From positions 1-44,515 of the forward strand of contig NZ_JADOES010000043.1 in NCBI RefSeq assembly GCF_018739885.1: 44,515 bases of DNA, written 5' to 3'. Each line of letters starts with the position of its first letter. Positions within the stretch are counted from its first letter, which is position 1. Of this stretch, positions 30,028 through 39,089 are shown one piece after another. The notes under the pieces were generated by a model. The model did no database searches and had not been told where the DNA came from. It worked only from the letters and a program-made list of their open reading frames with translations. A program made the translations under genes and the position numbers. Source of the DNA: Leptothoe spongobia TAU-MAC 1115. GTDB taxonomy: Bacteria > Cyanobacteriota > Cyanobacteriia > Phormidesmidales > Phormidesmidaceae.

Positions 30028-33000
30028 CTACGCGCTGAAATATTTGGCGGTTGGATGATACGTAATAATCGCTGTGGTGGACTCCTCTGGATATAGCTGA
30101 TCGCTTTCATCCATGGACATGCCAATACGATCAGTGCCTAGGATATCTAGCTGCTTGGCCTGATCAGGCACATTGGGACATGCGGGATAACCAAAGCTAT
30201 AACGACTCCCCTGATAACGCTGAGCTAGCATATCGCGGATATTATCAGGTTCTTGATCGCCGTAGCCCAGCTCCTTACGGATCAGAGCATGGCACCATTC
30301 CGCCATCGCCTCAGCCACCTGCACCGCTAAACCATGAAAATAAAGATAGTCAGTGTACTTATCCTCGGCAAACAACTGACGGGCATAATCTGCCGAAATT
30401 TGCCCCACTGTCACCGCCTGCATCGGAAATACATCGAATTGATTCTTGTCCTTAGGTAAGAAGAAATCGGCAATACATAGACGCCGCAGGGATCTCTGAC
30501 GGGGAAATTCCCACGTGAACAGAGGCTCAGCTTCCGCAGGAGTCAAACCCTGATCGATCACGGATGGATCATAGATATGAACAGAATTGCCGACCGCCGT
30601 ACAGGGGAAGTAACCATAAACCAACTGAGGATGGAGTAAGTTTTCATCCTTAATCTTTTGCTTCCATTCAGCCAAGATTGGATGGACTGTCTCAGCTAAA
30701 AATACGTCGTACTCTTCCCGAGTTTGATTCTTAGGCTTACGAAATTGCCATTGACCAGCAAATAAAGCTTGCTTGTCTAGATGCCAATACAGCTCATCCA
30801 TATCAAAGTCCTCAGGTTTAAGGACCTTGGTCCCCCAGAAGGGTGGAGTAGGACGAGCAATATCAATATCTACCGCTTCAGAGCGATTCGTGTCGATGAC
30901 GTCGGGCTCTTTTTTGGCTTTTTTCTTAGCACCGCCATTAAGCTCAGCTTCGGCTTTCTCAATGGCCTTACGTCCTTTCTGATTATATTGAGCGTATTCA
31001 CCAATAAAGCCTTCGGTATCCTGCCAGCTATCTTCTTTCTTGGCAGGCATGAGCCGATCCATAAAGGTGAGGTCAGCAAATGCATCTTTACCGTAGATCA
31101 CCTGACCACCATAGGTTTCTTGGCAATCACCATAGACAAATTTGGGCGTCAGGGCAGCCCCCCCTAAAATCACTGGAGTAGAGATACCCTTGTCGTTAAA
31201 GACTGACAAGTTCTCTTTCATAAATGCCGTGGACTTTACCAGTAGGCCACTCATGGCAATACAGTCGGGCTTATGCTCCTCGTAGGCAGCAACAATCGCA
31301 TCCACAGTCTGCTTAATGCCCAAGTTGATCACCTTATAACCATTGTTGGTGAGAATAATATCGACCAGGTTTTTACCGATGTCATGAACATCTCCCCTCA
31401 CCGTGGCAATTAAGAATTTGCCTTTTCCAGAATCATCTTCACCATCTTCTTTCTCCATGAGCGGCTCTAAAAACGCCACGGCCGCCTTCATCGTTTGGGC
31501 TGATTGGAGCACAAAGGGAAGTTGCATTTGACCAGACCCGAAGAGTTCTCCAACAACTTTCATACCATCAAGTAAGAAAGTATTGATAATCTGCAAAGGC
31601 TCATAAGGAGTATCTAAGGCAACCTGGAGAGCTTCATCCAGGCCAATACGCTCGCCATCAATGATGTGCTGCTTAAGGCGCTCTTCAATGGGGAGATCGG
31701 CTAATGATGCTGACGAACGAGCGTCTTTTGTGGTGACACCTTCAAATAATGTGGTTAATTTACCCAGGGGATCGTAGGTGCAAATTTCACCATCAAACTC
31801 TCGGTTGTCATAGATCAGGTCTTTACAGACCTTTTGGTGATCTGGATCAATTTTGATCAGCGGCAAAATCTTTGCTGCTGAGACAATGGCTCCATCCATA
31901 CCCACCTGCATTGCCTCGTGGAGAAACATTGAGTTGAGGGTGATCCGAGCGGCTGGACTCAGGCCAAATGAGACATTGGACACACCCAGCATAAAGTGAA
32001 CACCAGGGAGATTTTCACTGATTGTTTTGATGGCATCAATGGTTGCTTTGGCATTCTCTCGGTCTTCTTCAATACCGGTTGAGATTGGCAATGCCAACGT
32101 ATCAAAGAACAACTCATGGGGTGGGAGACCGTATTCTAATGCGTCCCGATAGGCTCGCTGGGCAATTTTGAATTTTTGCTCAGCAGTACGAGCCATACCA
32201 TCTTCGTCAATGCAACCGATAACAACACCTGCACCATAGGTTTTTGCTAACTCTAGAACTTTGAAAAATCTCTCATCACCGTCCTCATAATTGGTGGAGT
32301 TCAAAATGCATTTGCCACCAGCGACCTTGAGTCCAGCTTCCATTTTGGTCCACTCGGTGGAGTCGAGCATCAGGGGTAGGGTGACGTTGGTGACCAGACG
32401 AGATACCATCTCGTGCATATCAGATTCGCCATTACGACCTACGTAGTCGACATTGACGTCGAGAATATGGGCACCTTCTTTGACTTGGCGCTTTGCGATC
32501 GCAATCAACCCATCCCAATCATCCTCATTCAGCAGCTCCCGCACCTTGCGAGAACCACTCGCATTCAACCGCTCACCCACAATCAGGAATGAATTGTCCT
32601 GCTCATAGGGTTGCGTCCCATAGATGGACGCAGCTGCAGGCGTATAATTCAACGCTGGACGAGGCTCTGCCTCTGCCGTCTCTCTACCCAAAGCCGAGAT
32701 CCGAATCTCTCGCTGCTTAGGAGATAGCTCATTGGCAATCTCTGCCAGGGCGGCAATATGCTCAGGGCGCGTGCCACAACAGCCTCCGATCACCTGCACG
32801 CCTAAGTCCTCGACAAACCGATGCAGCGCCATGCGTAACTCCATCGGCGTCAGCTTGTAATGGGCATGACCGCCAATATTTTCCGGTAGGCCCGCATTGG
32901 GCACACAGGACACCACAAAGGGCGATGTCTCCGATAGATATTTGACATGCTCCTTCATCAGATCTGGACCTGTAGCACAGTTCAGACCCAAAATATCGAT

Positions 33001-33660
33001 GGGATAAGGCTCAAGAATACTAACCACCGCAGTAATATCAGACCCCACCAGCATGGTCCCCGTGGTTTCCATCGTCACGGAGACCATCAGTGGTAAGCGA
33101 GCGCCTTTCTGCTGAAAAATAGTTTCAATCGCATTGAGTGCCGCTTTAATCTGCAATACATCCTGACAGGTTTCGACAATAAATAGGTCTACACCACCGT
33201 CATATAGACCCTCAGCCTGAACGGTAAAGGCTGCCAGCAGTTCGTCATAGGTAATATGTCCCAGTGTGGGTAGCTTAGTACCGGGCCCCATGGAACCTGC
33301 CACAAATCTGGGTTTCTCGGGTGTCGAAAAATCAGCCGTACAGCGTTTGGCCAGTTCTGCAGCCAGCTTATTCATCTCATAAGCCTGATCCTGCAGGCCA
33401 TATTCTGCCAAAACGAATGTACTACCACCAAAGGTATCCGTCTCAATGACATCCGCTCCGGCTGCCAAAAAATCACGATGGACCTTTTCCACCGCATCAG
33501 GCTTGGTCATCACCAAATACTCATTACAGCCTTCATACTCCAGACCACCAAAGTCATCAGCTGTCAGTTCTTGCACCTGCAGGTTAGTCCCCATCGCCCC
33601 ATCAAAAACAATCACGGGCCTTTCAGGACTGTGCAAACGTTCAATAAAAGTACTATGCAT
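30028..33660 (-). CDS. metH: Cobalamin-dependent methionine synthase
   Basis: Transfers methyl from 5-methyl-THF to homocysteine via cobalamin. Four modules are visible: the homocysteine/Zn barrel with LGLNCATGPD and GGCCGTRPEHI; the pterin-binding domain; the B12 domain with VRGDVHDIGKNLVD (DxHxxG lower-ligand motif); and the reactivation domain near the C-terminus. The start is probably ATG 33660 (MHSTFIERLHSPERPVIVFDGAMGTNLQ is the family beginning); the frame opens earlier at TTG 33732. No cobalamin riboswitch is apparent upstream. About 1210 aa. Confidence 0.96.
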   Translation of the reverse strand: MHSTFIERLHSPERPVIVFDGAMGTNLQVQELTADDFGGLEYEGCNEYLVMTKPDAVEKVHRDFLAAGADVIETDTFGGSTFVLAEYGLQDQAYEMNKLAAELAKRCTADFSTPEKPRFVAGSMGPGTKLPTLGHITYDELLAAFTVQAEGLYDGGVDLFIVETCQDVLQIKAALNAIETIFQQKGARLPLMVSVTMETTGTMLVGSDITAVVSILEPYPIDILGLNCATGPDLMKEHVKYLSETSPFVVSCVPNAGLPENIGGHAHYKLTPMELRMALHRFVEDLGVQVIGGCCGTRPEHIAALAEIANELSPKQREIRISALGRETAEAEPRPALNYTPAAASIYGTQPYEQDNSFLIVGERLNASGSRKVRELLNEDDWDGLIAIAKRQVKEGAHILDVNVDYVGRNGESDMHEMVSRLVTNVTLPLMLDSTEWTKMEAGLKVAGGKCILNSTNYEDGDERFFKVLELAKTYGAGVVIGCIDEDGMARTAEQKFKIAQRAYRDALEYGLPPHELFFDTLALPISTGIEEDRENAKATIDAIKTISENLPGVHFMLGVSNVSFGLSPAARITLNSMFLHEAMQVGMDGAIVSAAKILPLIKIDPDHQKVCKDLIYDNREFDGEICTYDPLGKLTTLFEGVTTKDARSSASLADLPIEERLKQHIIDGERIGLDEALQVALDTPYEPLQIINTFLLDGMKVVGELFGSGQMQLPFVLQSAQTMKAAVAFLEPLMEKEDGEDDSGKGKFLIATVRGDVHDIGKNLVDIILTNNGYKVINLGIKQTVDAIVAAYEEHKPDCIAMSGLLVKSTAFMKENLSVFNDKGISTPVILGGAALTPKFVYGDCQETYGGQVIYGKDAFADLTFMDRLMPAKKEDSWQDTEGFIGEYAQYNQKGRKAIEKAEAELNGGAKKKAKKEPDVIDTNRSEAVDIDIARPTPPFWGTKVLKPEDFDMDELYWHLDKQALFAGQWQFRKPKNQTREEYDVFLAETVHPILAEWKQKIKDENLLHPQLVYGYFPCTAVGNSVHIYDPSVIDQGLTPAEAEPLFTWEFPRQRSLRRLCIADFFLPKDKNQFDVFPMQAVTVGQISADYARQLFAEDKYTDYLYFHGLAVQVAEAMAEWCHALIRKELGYGDQEPDNIRDMLAQRYQGSRYSFGYPACPNVPDQAKQLDILGTDRIGMSMDESDQLYPEESTTAIITYHPTAKYFSA

Positions 33661-33966
33661 AGGAATTAAAGTTAATTCAGCGAAGCGGAGACGATTGTCG
33701 TTACTGATTTTAGGGATGAGTCGATCGGTCAATTAGGCGATAAACCTGAGCTTGAGCCATGCAACCATACCGAAGATCAGCAATGTTGGACTATATCTAT
33801 TATTATCGACCTTCTTCATAAAGCTAATTCAACTTGAATTTCCCTATAAAAAAAATATAGTTGTTGGATTGTAGAGAACGTTTAATTCGCGTTATGGATG
33901 AGATCAAAGCTCTTAAAAGGAGCAAATCGATACATTCTTTCAGGAAATACAACTTCAGGCATTGCT

Positions 33967-34440
33967 ATGACCAAATCTAAAGATCGAGAAGGCATAGGAC
34001 TCAATCTCAATACCCTGCGTGGAGTTCATCACATTGCGTTGAATGTCAAAGACATGAGTGCCTCACGCTATTTTTACGGCACCGTCTTAGGACTCTACGA
34101 ACTCACTGGCAATAAAGTTCCTGAAACTCTTGTGAAATTAGTTGCTGAGGGCAAGGTCACTAATTTTGAACTTCCCGATGGCACTATTTTGGATCTATTT
34201 GGCGAACCAGATCTAGAACCGCCTAATGCAGATCCCACTCAACAATTTACTCGGGCAAACCATCTCGCTTTTGATATCGAGCCATCATTATTTGATCAGG
34301 CTGTCGAGGTACTGAGGGACAATAACGTTCCCATCGATCATGGGCCTGTTAGTCGACCGACGGGACGAGGCATCTATTTCTACGACCCTGATGGCTTCTT
34401 AGTAGAAATTCGCTGTGATCCTCAGACTAAGGTCCGCTAG
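33967..34440 (+). CDS. VOC-superfamily (glyoxalase/dioxygenase-like) protein
   Basis: Two betaalphabetabetabeta repeats: RGVHHIALNVKDMSASRYFYGTVLGLYELTG and NHLAFDIEPSLFDQAVEVLRDNNVPIDHGP, ending IYFYDPDGFLVEIRC with conserved metal ligands H (HHIAL), H (NHLAF) and E (LVEIRC). Substrate cannot be assigned. ATG 33967 gives a family-like N-terminus; ATG 33898 would add 23 unusual residues. An AAAAGGAG motif at 33914 is not followed by a usable start nearby. Confidence 0.82.
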   Translation: MTKSKDREGIGLNLNTLRGVHHIALNVKDMSASRYFYGTVLGLYELTGNKVPETLVKLVAEGKVTNFELPDGTILDLFGEPDLEPPNADPTQQFTRANHLAFDIEPSLFDQAVEVLRDNNVPIDHGPVSRPTGRGIYFYDPDGFLVEIRCDPQTKVR

Positions 34441-34657
34441 ATACCCAACCCAAGTCATGAAGTATCGAGCAGACGAGCCAGGGGGACCATTCACTGGGAG
34501 ATGATATGTGCGATCGCAAGCCGTCCAAATGCTGGTAGCCAATCCGGTTGAGTCGCCCCTTGCTACTCCGCTCATATCAACAGTAATTGAACTAATGGCA
34601 ACTCTAGTCTTCACTCTGGGTAACTTTTAGTTAACTCATATAAATAGGGGAATAGGC

Positions 34658-36292
34658 ATGAATATTAACCAATTTGCTCTGATCCTACTGAGCACAGTGG
34701 CATTTCTAGGAAGCACAGCGGCCTCTAGCATGGCTCAGGTCGTCGGCACCACAGCAGCCGAAGACTTTAGTGAAGAAGCAATTTTCCAAGAAACTGAAGC
34801 CGATGCCGCCCCTGACGCACAACCCGAAGCACAGCCCACCTTTATAGAACCTGTGCTGCCAGAAGACATCTTGGAAGATGACTTCCTGGAGTTTGAAGAG
34901 CCAGCCCTCCCAGAGGATGCGTTGGACACAGAATCCGAGTTACCCACAGAGGCAATCCCCGAAGACTCTGAGTTACCGATAGACACCATCCCCGAAGAAG
35001 TTGTCGAGACACCTAGCTATATTGAGCGATATAACGCTGGCGTCGAGCAATATCGGGCTGGCAACAATGAAGCTGCCATTGAGGAGTTCAACGCGGCCAT
35101 TGCCATCAACCCAGATTATGCTCCCGCCTATTTGTTTCGCGGTGCTACGTTTGCCCGATTAGAAAATTCTAACGCCGCATTAAATAGCTACAATCTAGCC
35201 CTCAGTATCGATCCAAATTACAGTGCAGCCTATCTAAATCGAGGCATTCTTCATTACGATCTACAAAACACTAGTCTGGCAGCAGAAGATTTTGACCGAG
35301 CTATTGCCACAGATACTAACTCGGCCACAGCCTATATCTACCGTGGGCTGATCGATTCTGAACAGGGTAGCTATGAAACTGCGTTGGAATATCTCAACGA
35401 TGCCGTCCGTTTAGATCCCAATAATGCGTCTGCCTACTTCCATCGGGGCTTAATTCTCAAGCAATTAGATAATCCAGACCTAGCGATTAATGATTTTACC
35501 CAGGCAATTGACCTGCAAGACGACTATGCCGAAGCCTATCTAAATCGAGGTGTCACTCACTACGAATTAGATGCGATGACACCTGCCCTCGAAGATATTG
35601 ACCAAGCCATCGCGATTGACGAGAACAACATAGAAGCCCACTACAATCGTAGTTTTATACTCATTGCCCAAAATCGCCCCAAGGCAGCCCTGGATGCACT
35701 GAATACGGTGCTGACCTTAGACCCAAGCTATGCTGACGCTTATTTAATTCGTGGCCAGGTGTATTCCACCACAGGCAATACATCAGCTGCCATCAACAGC
35801 TTTAATCAGGTGCTAGAGCTTGCACCTGATTCTGCAGAAGCTTACTACGGTCGAGGCCAGGCCCATTTACTCACCAGCGATCAGCAGGCTGCCGTTGCTG
35901 ACTTTACAGCGGCCTTGGCCCGCGATCCGAACCATGCACCCTCATACAAAGGCCGTGGAGATGCGTTTGCCAATCTAGGCAATGGCTTTAATGCCCTGGG
36001 TGACTACACAACTGCTATCGATCTAGATAATATCTACTGGGATGCTTACTCCAGCCGTGGACGCATACATTACGAAGAAGGTAACTATCAGGAAGCTTAC
36101 GCCGACTTCTCTACGGTCATCGCAGCCAATGTGTTTGACGCTGATGTGTTTTATTATCGTGGCGTTACTAACGCTCTCCTGGGAAATCCTGCTGGTGCAG
36201 AGGCCGACTTAGAGAAAGCCGGTAGCCTATACCTGACCAATAACGAGGCAACGCGTTATCGGATTGTGCTCGATGCATTGAATAAATTGTAG
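34658..36292 (+). CDS. Secreted TPR-repeat protein (544 aa)
   Basis: N-terminal signal peptide (NQFALILLSTVAFLGSTAASSMAQ), an acidic proline/glutamate-rich linker (about 30-120), then about 12 tetratricopeptide repeats to the end (first GVEQYRAGNNEAAIEEFNAAIAINPDYAPAY, many with AYxxRG). It is an exported scaffold likely for protein-protein contacts at the envelope. Partners cannot be deduced from neighbours (VOC protein upstream, convergent lipA). A terminator hairpin follows at 36300-36331. Confidence 0.9.
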   Translation: MNINQFALILLSTVAFLGSTAASSMAQVVGTTAAEDFSEEAIFQETEADAAPDAQPEAQPTFIEPVLPEDILEDDFLEFEEPALPEDALDTESELPTEAIPEDSELPIDTIPEEVVETPSYIERYNAGVEQYRAGNNEAAIEEFNAAIAINPDYAPAYLFRGATFARLENSNAALNSYNLALSIDPNYSAAYLNRGILHYDLQNTSLAAEDFDRAIATDTNSATAYIYRGLIDSEQGSYETALEYLNDAVRLDPNNASAYFHRGLILKQLDNPDLAINDFTQAIDLQDDYAEAYLNRGVTHYELDAMTPALEDIDQAIAIDENNIEAHYNRSFILIAQNRPKAALDALNTVLTLDPSYADAYLIRGQVYSTTGNTSAAINSFNQVLELAPDSAEAYYGRGQAHLLTSDQQAAVADFTAALARDPNHAPSYKGRGDAFANLGNGFNALGDYTTAIDLDNIYWDAYSSRGRIHYEEGNYQEAYADFSTVIAANVFDADVFYYRGVTNALLGNPAGAEADLEKAGSLYLTNNEATRYRIVLDALNKL

Positions 36293-36299
36293 GTAAACG

Positions 36300-36331
36300 C
36301 TGTAGAGGTGTTCTATGGAACACCTCTACAG
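36300..36331. terminator. Terminator hairpin between TPR gene and lipA
   Basis: CTGTAGAGGTGTTC and GAACACCTCTACAG: a 14-bp perfect inverted repeat with a short loop between convergent genes. No long T-run on either side. Confidence 0.75.
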
Positions 36332-36334
36332 GCA

Positions 36335-37249
36335 TCATCCATCTTCGCCTGCATGATAGGAACTGCGGACCAACGGACCTGAACGCACTTGAGAAAAGCC
36401 TAGATCGCGAGCAATTTCTCCCAGATGCTCAAATTCGTCTGGGGTCCAATAGCGTTGTACAGGCAGATGGGCCAGGGAGGGTCGCATGTATTGACCGAGG
36501 GTGATGCGATCGCACTTCACCGCACGCAAATCCCTCATAGTCTCTACCAACTCTTCCTCCGTTTCCCCATGGCCCAGCATCAGACCCGATTTTGTCGGCA
36601 TCGTCGCATCCAACTCCTTGACATAACGCAGCACCTCCAGCGAACGTCGGTACTTAGCCCCACGACGCACCGGATCTTGCAAACGCTCCACCGTCTCCAC
36701 ATTATGGTTAAAACAAGCAGGTTGCGCCGCCACAATCATCGCCAGTCGCTCGCGCTGCTTTTCCTCAGGATTTGCCCCACCCCAAAAATCTGGAGTTAGC
36801 AACTCAATCTGAGTCTCAGGGTTAACCGCACGAATAGCATCCATAGTGGCCACAAACCAACCCGCACCCTGATCAGGCAAATCATCTCTTGCCACCGACG
36901 TCAGCACCACGTAGGTCAACCCCAGCAACTGGATGGACTCCGCCACTTTCTGAGGCTCCTCAGGATCGAGGGGCATCGGCGCATGGCCCTTATCCACCTG
37001 ACAAAATCCACAGGAACGGGTACAGGTAGGCCCCATCAGCAAAAATGAAGCCGTCTTATTGGCATAACACTCACTACGATTAGGACACCGCCCCTCCTCA
37101 CAAATCGTATGAATCTGCCGTTGCTTAATAATTTTTTGAACCGTCGACAGCTCACTAGCCCGTCCAATAGGACGCCTCAGCCAATCTGGCAACTGAACAA
37201 TCTCAGGTTTAGCAGCACCGCTGGAACTCATTTGAGATAAACTTTCCAT
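36335..37249 (-). CDS. lipA: Lipoyl synthase
   Basis: Radical-SAM enzyme inserting two sulfurs into octanoyl-carrier proteins. Auxiliary cluster C50, C55, C61 (CEEGRCPNRSEC) and radical-SAM cluster CxxxCxxC (C76, C80, C83). The C-terminal RSSYHAGED is the family tail with the serine ligand. 304 aa, expected size. ATG 37249; divergent from the response regulator across a 312-bp region. Confidence 0.96.
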   Translation of the reverse strand: MESLSQMSSSGAAKPEIVQLPDWLRRPIGRASELSTVQKIIKQRQIHTICEEGRCPNRSECYANKTASFLLMGPTCTRSCGFCQVDKGHAPMPLDPEEPQKVAESIQLLGLTYVVLTSVARDDLPDQGAGWFVATMDAIRAVNPETQIELLTPDFWGGANPEEKQRERLAMIVAAQPACFNHNVETVERLQDPVRRGAKYRRSLEVLRYVKELDATMPTKSGLMLGHGETEEELVETMRDLRAVKCDRITLGQYMRPSLAHLPVQRYWTPDEFEHLGEIARDLGFSQVRSGPLVRSSYHAGEDG

Positions 37250-37561
37250 GACACAATCAGCGTTTCTAAAGTAGGCTGGGTATCCTCAGCATTACGCGAG
37301 TATGGGCACGATGGTAACTTCATCAATCACATCCAAGTTGATCCTATGGTTTCCTTGACAAGAAAACTGAAGTTCTGGACGTGGACAGAGTTTAGCCGCG
37401 TTCTATCGCCTTTTTGATCCTATATGATTCTTAGAAACTAGTCAGGGTCAGACTCACATCGTTGCCGACTTGGGCAACATCTTTTTATATCGTTGCTGAG
37501 CTAGCACAGAATCAGCAATCTACCCTTTACTTAAACTGTAGCTATCTATTAGGAGTCAGTT
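37250..37561. promoter_or_regulatory. Divergent intergenic region between lipA and the response regulator
   Basis: The 312 bp hold no gene. TTGACA occurs at 37355-37360 on the plus strand without a convincing -10 at 17 bp. CTGGACGTGGACA at 37375-37387 is repeated in inverted sense after the response regulator gene (38127-38139). Confidence 0.5.
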
Positions 37562-38122
37562 GTGGCCGCAAATCATAAGATTTTAGTTATTGATGATAGC
37601 CGGGTTATCCGTATGCGCGTGCGTGACATGTTGCCTCAAGGTAACTTTGAGGTGATTGAGGCCACCGACGGAGTCGAAGGTTTAGACGCTATTCGAAACC
37701 AACGGCCCAATCTCATCATGCTCGACTTTTTGCTACCGCGCATGAGTGGCTGGGAAGTATTCCAAGAAATCCAAGCCTCCCCTGAACTCCAAAAAATCCC
37801 TCTTGTCCTTATGTCAGGACGACGGGAAGAGGTCACCGAAAAAATTCAAGGCCCCTTCGAATATTTTGAGTTCATTCAGAAACCCTTTGAACAGAAAGAA
37901 CTCATCGAAGCCATCAAGGCATCCATGGTCAAAGCACGAAAAGTGCGTCCCCAAACCAGTGCCGCGTCCGCTCCTGCTGCTGGCGCTGGTGCTGCATCAG
38001 GTGAGAGTGCAGCTGAAATAGCAGCCTTGAAGCAGCAAGTCGCCACCCTACAAAAAGAAGTGGCCATGTTAAAAAATCAGACCGCTAAGATTCTGGCCTT
38101 TATTAAACAGAAACTGAAATAA
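37562..38122 (+). CDS. Response regulator with Ala-rich linker and C-terminal coiled coil (186 aa)
   Basis: Receiver domain: VIDDSR (D11-D12), phospho-acceptor D55 in LIMLDFLLPRMSG, switch S85 in MSGRR, K107 in FIQKPF. After a low-complexity Ala/Pro/Ser linker (about 130-150) a helical coiled coil (AALKQQVATLQKEVAMLKNQ) ends the protein in place of a DNA-binding domain. It therefore may act by protein contact or by oligomerisation. GTG 37562 follows TAGGAGT by about 7 bp. Confidence 0.92.
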   Translation: MAANHKILVIDDSRVIRMRVRDMLPQGNFEVIEATDGVEGLDAIRNQRPNLIMLDFLLPRMSGWEVFQEIQASPELQKIPLVLMSGRREEVTEKIQGPFEYFEFIQKPFEQKELIEAIKASMVKARKVRPQTSAASAPAAGAGAASGESAAEIAALKQQVATLQKEVAMLKNQTAKILAFIKQKLK

Positions 38123-38126
38123 ACCT

Positions 38127-38188
38127 TGTCCACGTCCAGGACGGTCGTTTTACCGTGGGAGAAACTACAGGTTTCAACTTGGACGTGG
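38127..38188. repeat. CTGGACGTGGACA-related inverted repeats after the response regulator
   Basis: 38127-38139 is the exact reverse complement of CTGGACGTGGACA at 37375-37387. In addition CCACGTCCA (38130) pairs with TGGACGTGG (38180-38188) and encloses a small ACGGT/ACCGT hairpin, possibly the gene's transcription terminator. Confidence 0.6.
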
Positions 38189-38201
38189 TTTAGATATGCA
38201 G

Positions 38202-38218
38202 GGTGGGCATCGCCCACC
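38202..38218. repeat. Short palindromic repeat GGTGGGC-NNN-GCCCACC (copy 2)
   Basis: GGTGGGCatcGCCCACC between the response regulator and recR. Same palindrome as 29978-29994; only the 3-nt loop differs. Confidence 0.7.
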
Positions 38219-38236
38219 GTCCCGACATTCATGGTC

Positions 38237-38830
38237 TTAACTCAAAGCCTGGCGTCCTTCTAGGGCTCTAGCCAGGGTTACTTCGTCTGCATATTCTAAA
38301 TCACCCCCCATGGGTAACCCAAAAGCAATGCGGGTGACTTTGGTAAAGGGTTTGACCAGCTGGCCAACGTATAGTGTCGTCGTATCTCCCTCAATACTGG
38401 GGCTGATGGCCAAAATCACTTCAGTGATTTCATCCTTATTCACCCGATGAACCAGTTGACCAATATTTAATTGCTCTGGACCAATGCCATCCATCGGTGA
38501 AATTAAACCACCCAGGACATGGTACTTACCCTTAAATTCTCGGGTCCGTTCGATCGCAATCACATCCCGTGAATCCGCCACAACACAGAGGGTTTGATTG
38601 TCTCGACGGGTAGAGCGACAGATATCACAGACCGGGTCTGCCGATAAATGAAAGCAGATGGAGCACTGTCCCACCTGCTGCTTAGCATCAACCAGGGCCT
38701 GGGCTAAAGCGCGAACCTCGGTCTCTGGGCGTTTGAGAATATGCAATGCGAGACGTTGAGCTGTCTTAGGCCCCACCCCTGGCAACCGCTGAAACTCCTC
38801 AATCAATTTAGCTAACGGACGCGTATAGAT
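38237..38830 (-). CDS. recR: Recombination mediator RecR; candidate non-canonical ATC start
   Basis: Zinc finger CSICFHLSADPVCDIC, Toprim domain VVADSRDVIAIERTREFKGKYHVLGG, N-terminal helix-hairpin-helix LPGVGPKTAQRLALHIL. Loads RecA at gaps with RecF/RecO. The conserved N-terminus YTRPLAKLIEEFQ is open upstream of the first TTG (38806), but the codon before it is ATC (38828-38830), preceded by AAGGAG (38839-38844) with 8-bp spacing; an in-frame stop (TAA) lies just above. So translation starts at ATC, or a shorter protein begins at TTG 38806, or the base is a sequencing error. Confidence 0.88.
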   Translation of the reverse strand: MYTRPLAKLIEEFQRLPGVGPKTAQRLALHILKRPETEVRALAQALVDAKQQVGQCSICFHLSADPVCDICRSTRRDNQTLCVVADSRDVIAIERTREFKGKYHVLGGLISPMDGIGPEQLNIGQLVHRVNKDEITEVILAISPSIEGDTTTLYVGQLVKPFTKVTRIAFGLPMGGDLEYADEVTLARALEGRQALS

Positions 38831-38861
38831 AGTCCTAACTCCTTACCTATAATCAGCAACG

Positions 38862-39077
38862 CTATTCTTCTTCAGCGGGATCAGCGACTTCTTCACTCTT
38901 GCCACGGACAGGCGGTAGCTTTTCCACCAAACCCATCGTAAAAGCCACATCAGGCAAATCCCCAGTGATATACTTGCCCGGCTCAAATACCCGACCTGGA
39001 GTAAAGCACATCTGACGTAGTTCTACTATTTCAGTCGCTTCAAACATTGCCCGCGATAATCGACGTTCTAGGGCCAT
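38862..39077 (-). CDS. Small conserved hypothetical protein (71 aa)
   Basis: No domain recognised. AGGAGG sits 5 bp upstream of ATG 39077, 12 bp after raf1, so it is almost surely translated with raf1. The body reads MALERRLSRAMFEATEIVELRQM, then PGRVFEPGKYITGDLPDVAFTMGLVEKLP, with an acidic tail (SEEVADPAEEE). Compact, soluble, no cysteine pairs. Linkage with raf1 hints at, but does not prove, a carbon-fixation-related role. Confidence 0.7.
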   Translation of the reverse strand: MALERRLSRAMFEATEIVELRQMCFTPGRVFEPGKYITGDLPDVAFTMGLVEKLPPVRGKSEEVADPAEEE

Positions 39078-39089
39078 AGCGCCTCCTGA

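Noticed and set aside
33661..33897. Cobalamin riboswitch upstream of metH
   Set aside because: Neither the B12-box nor a long structured leader can be recognised on the minus strand.
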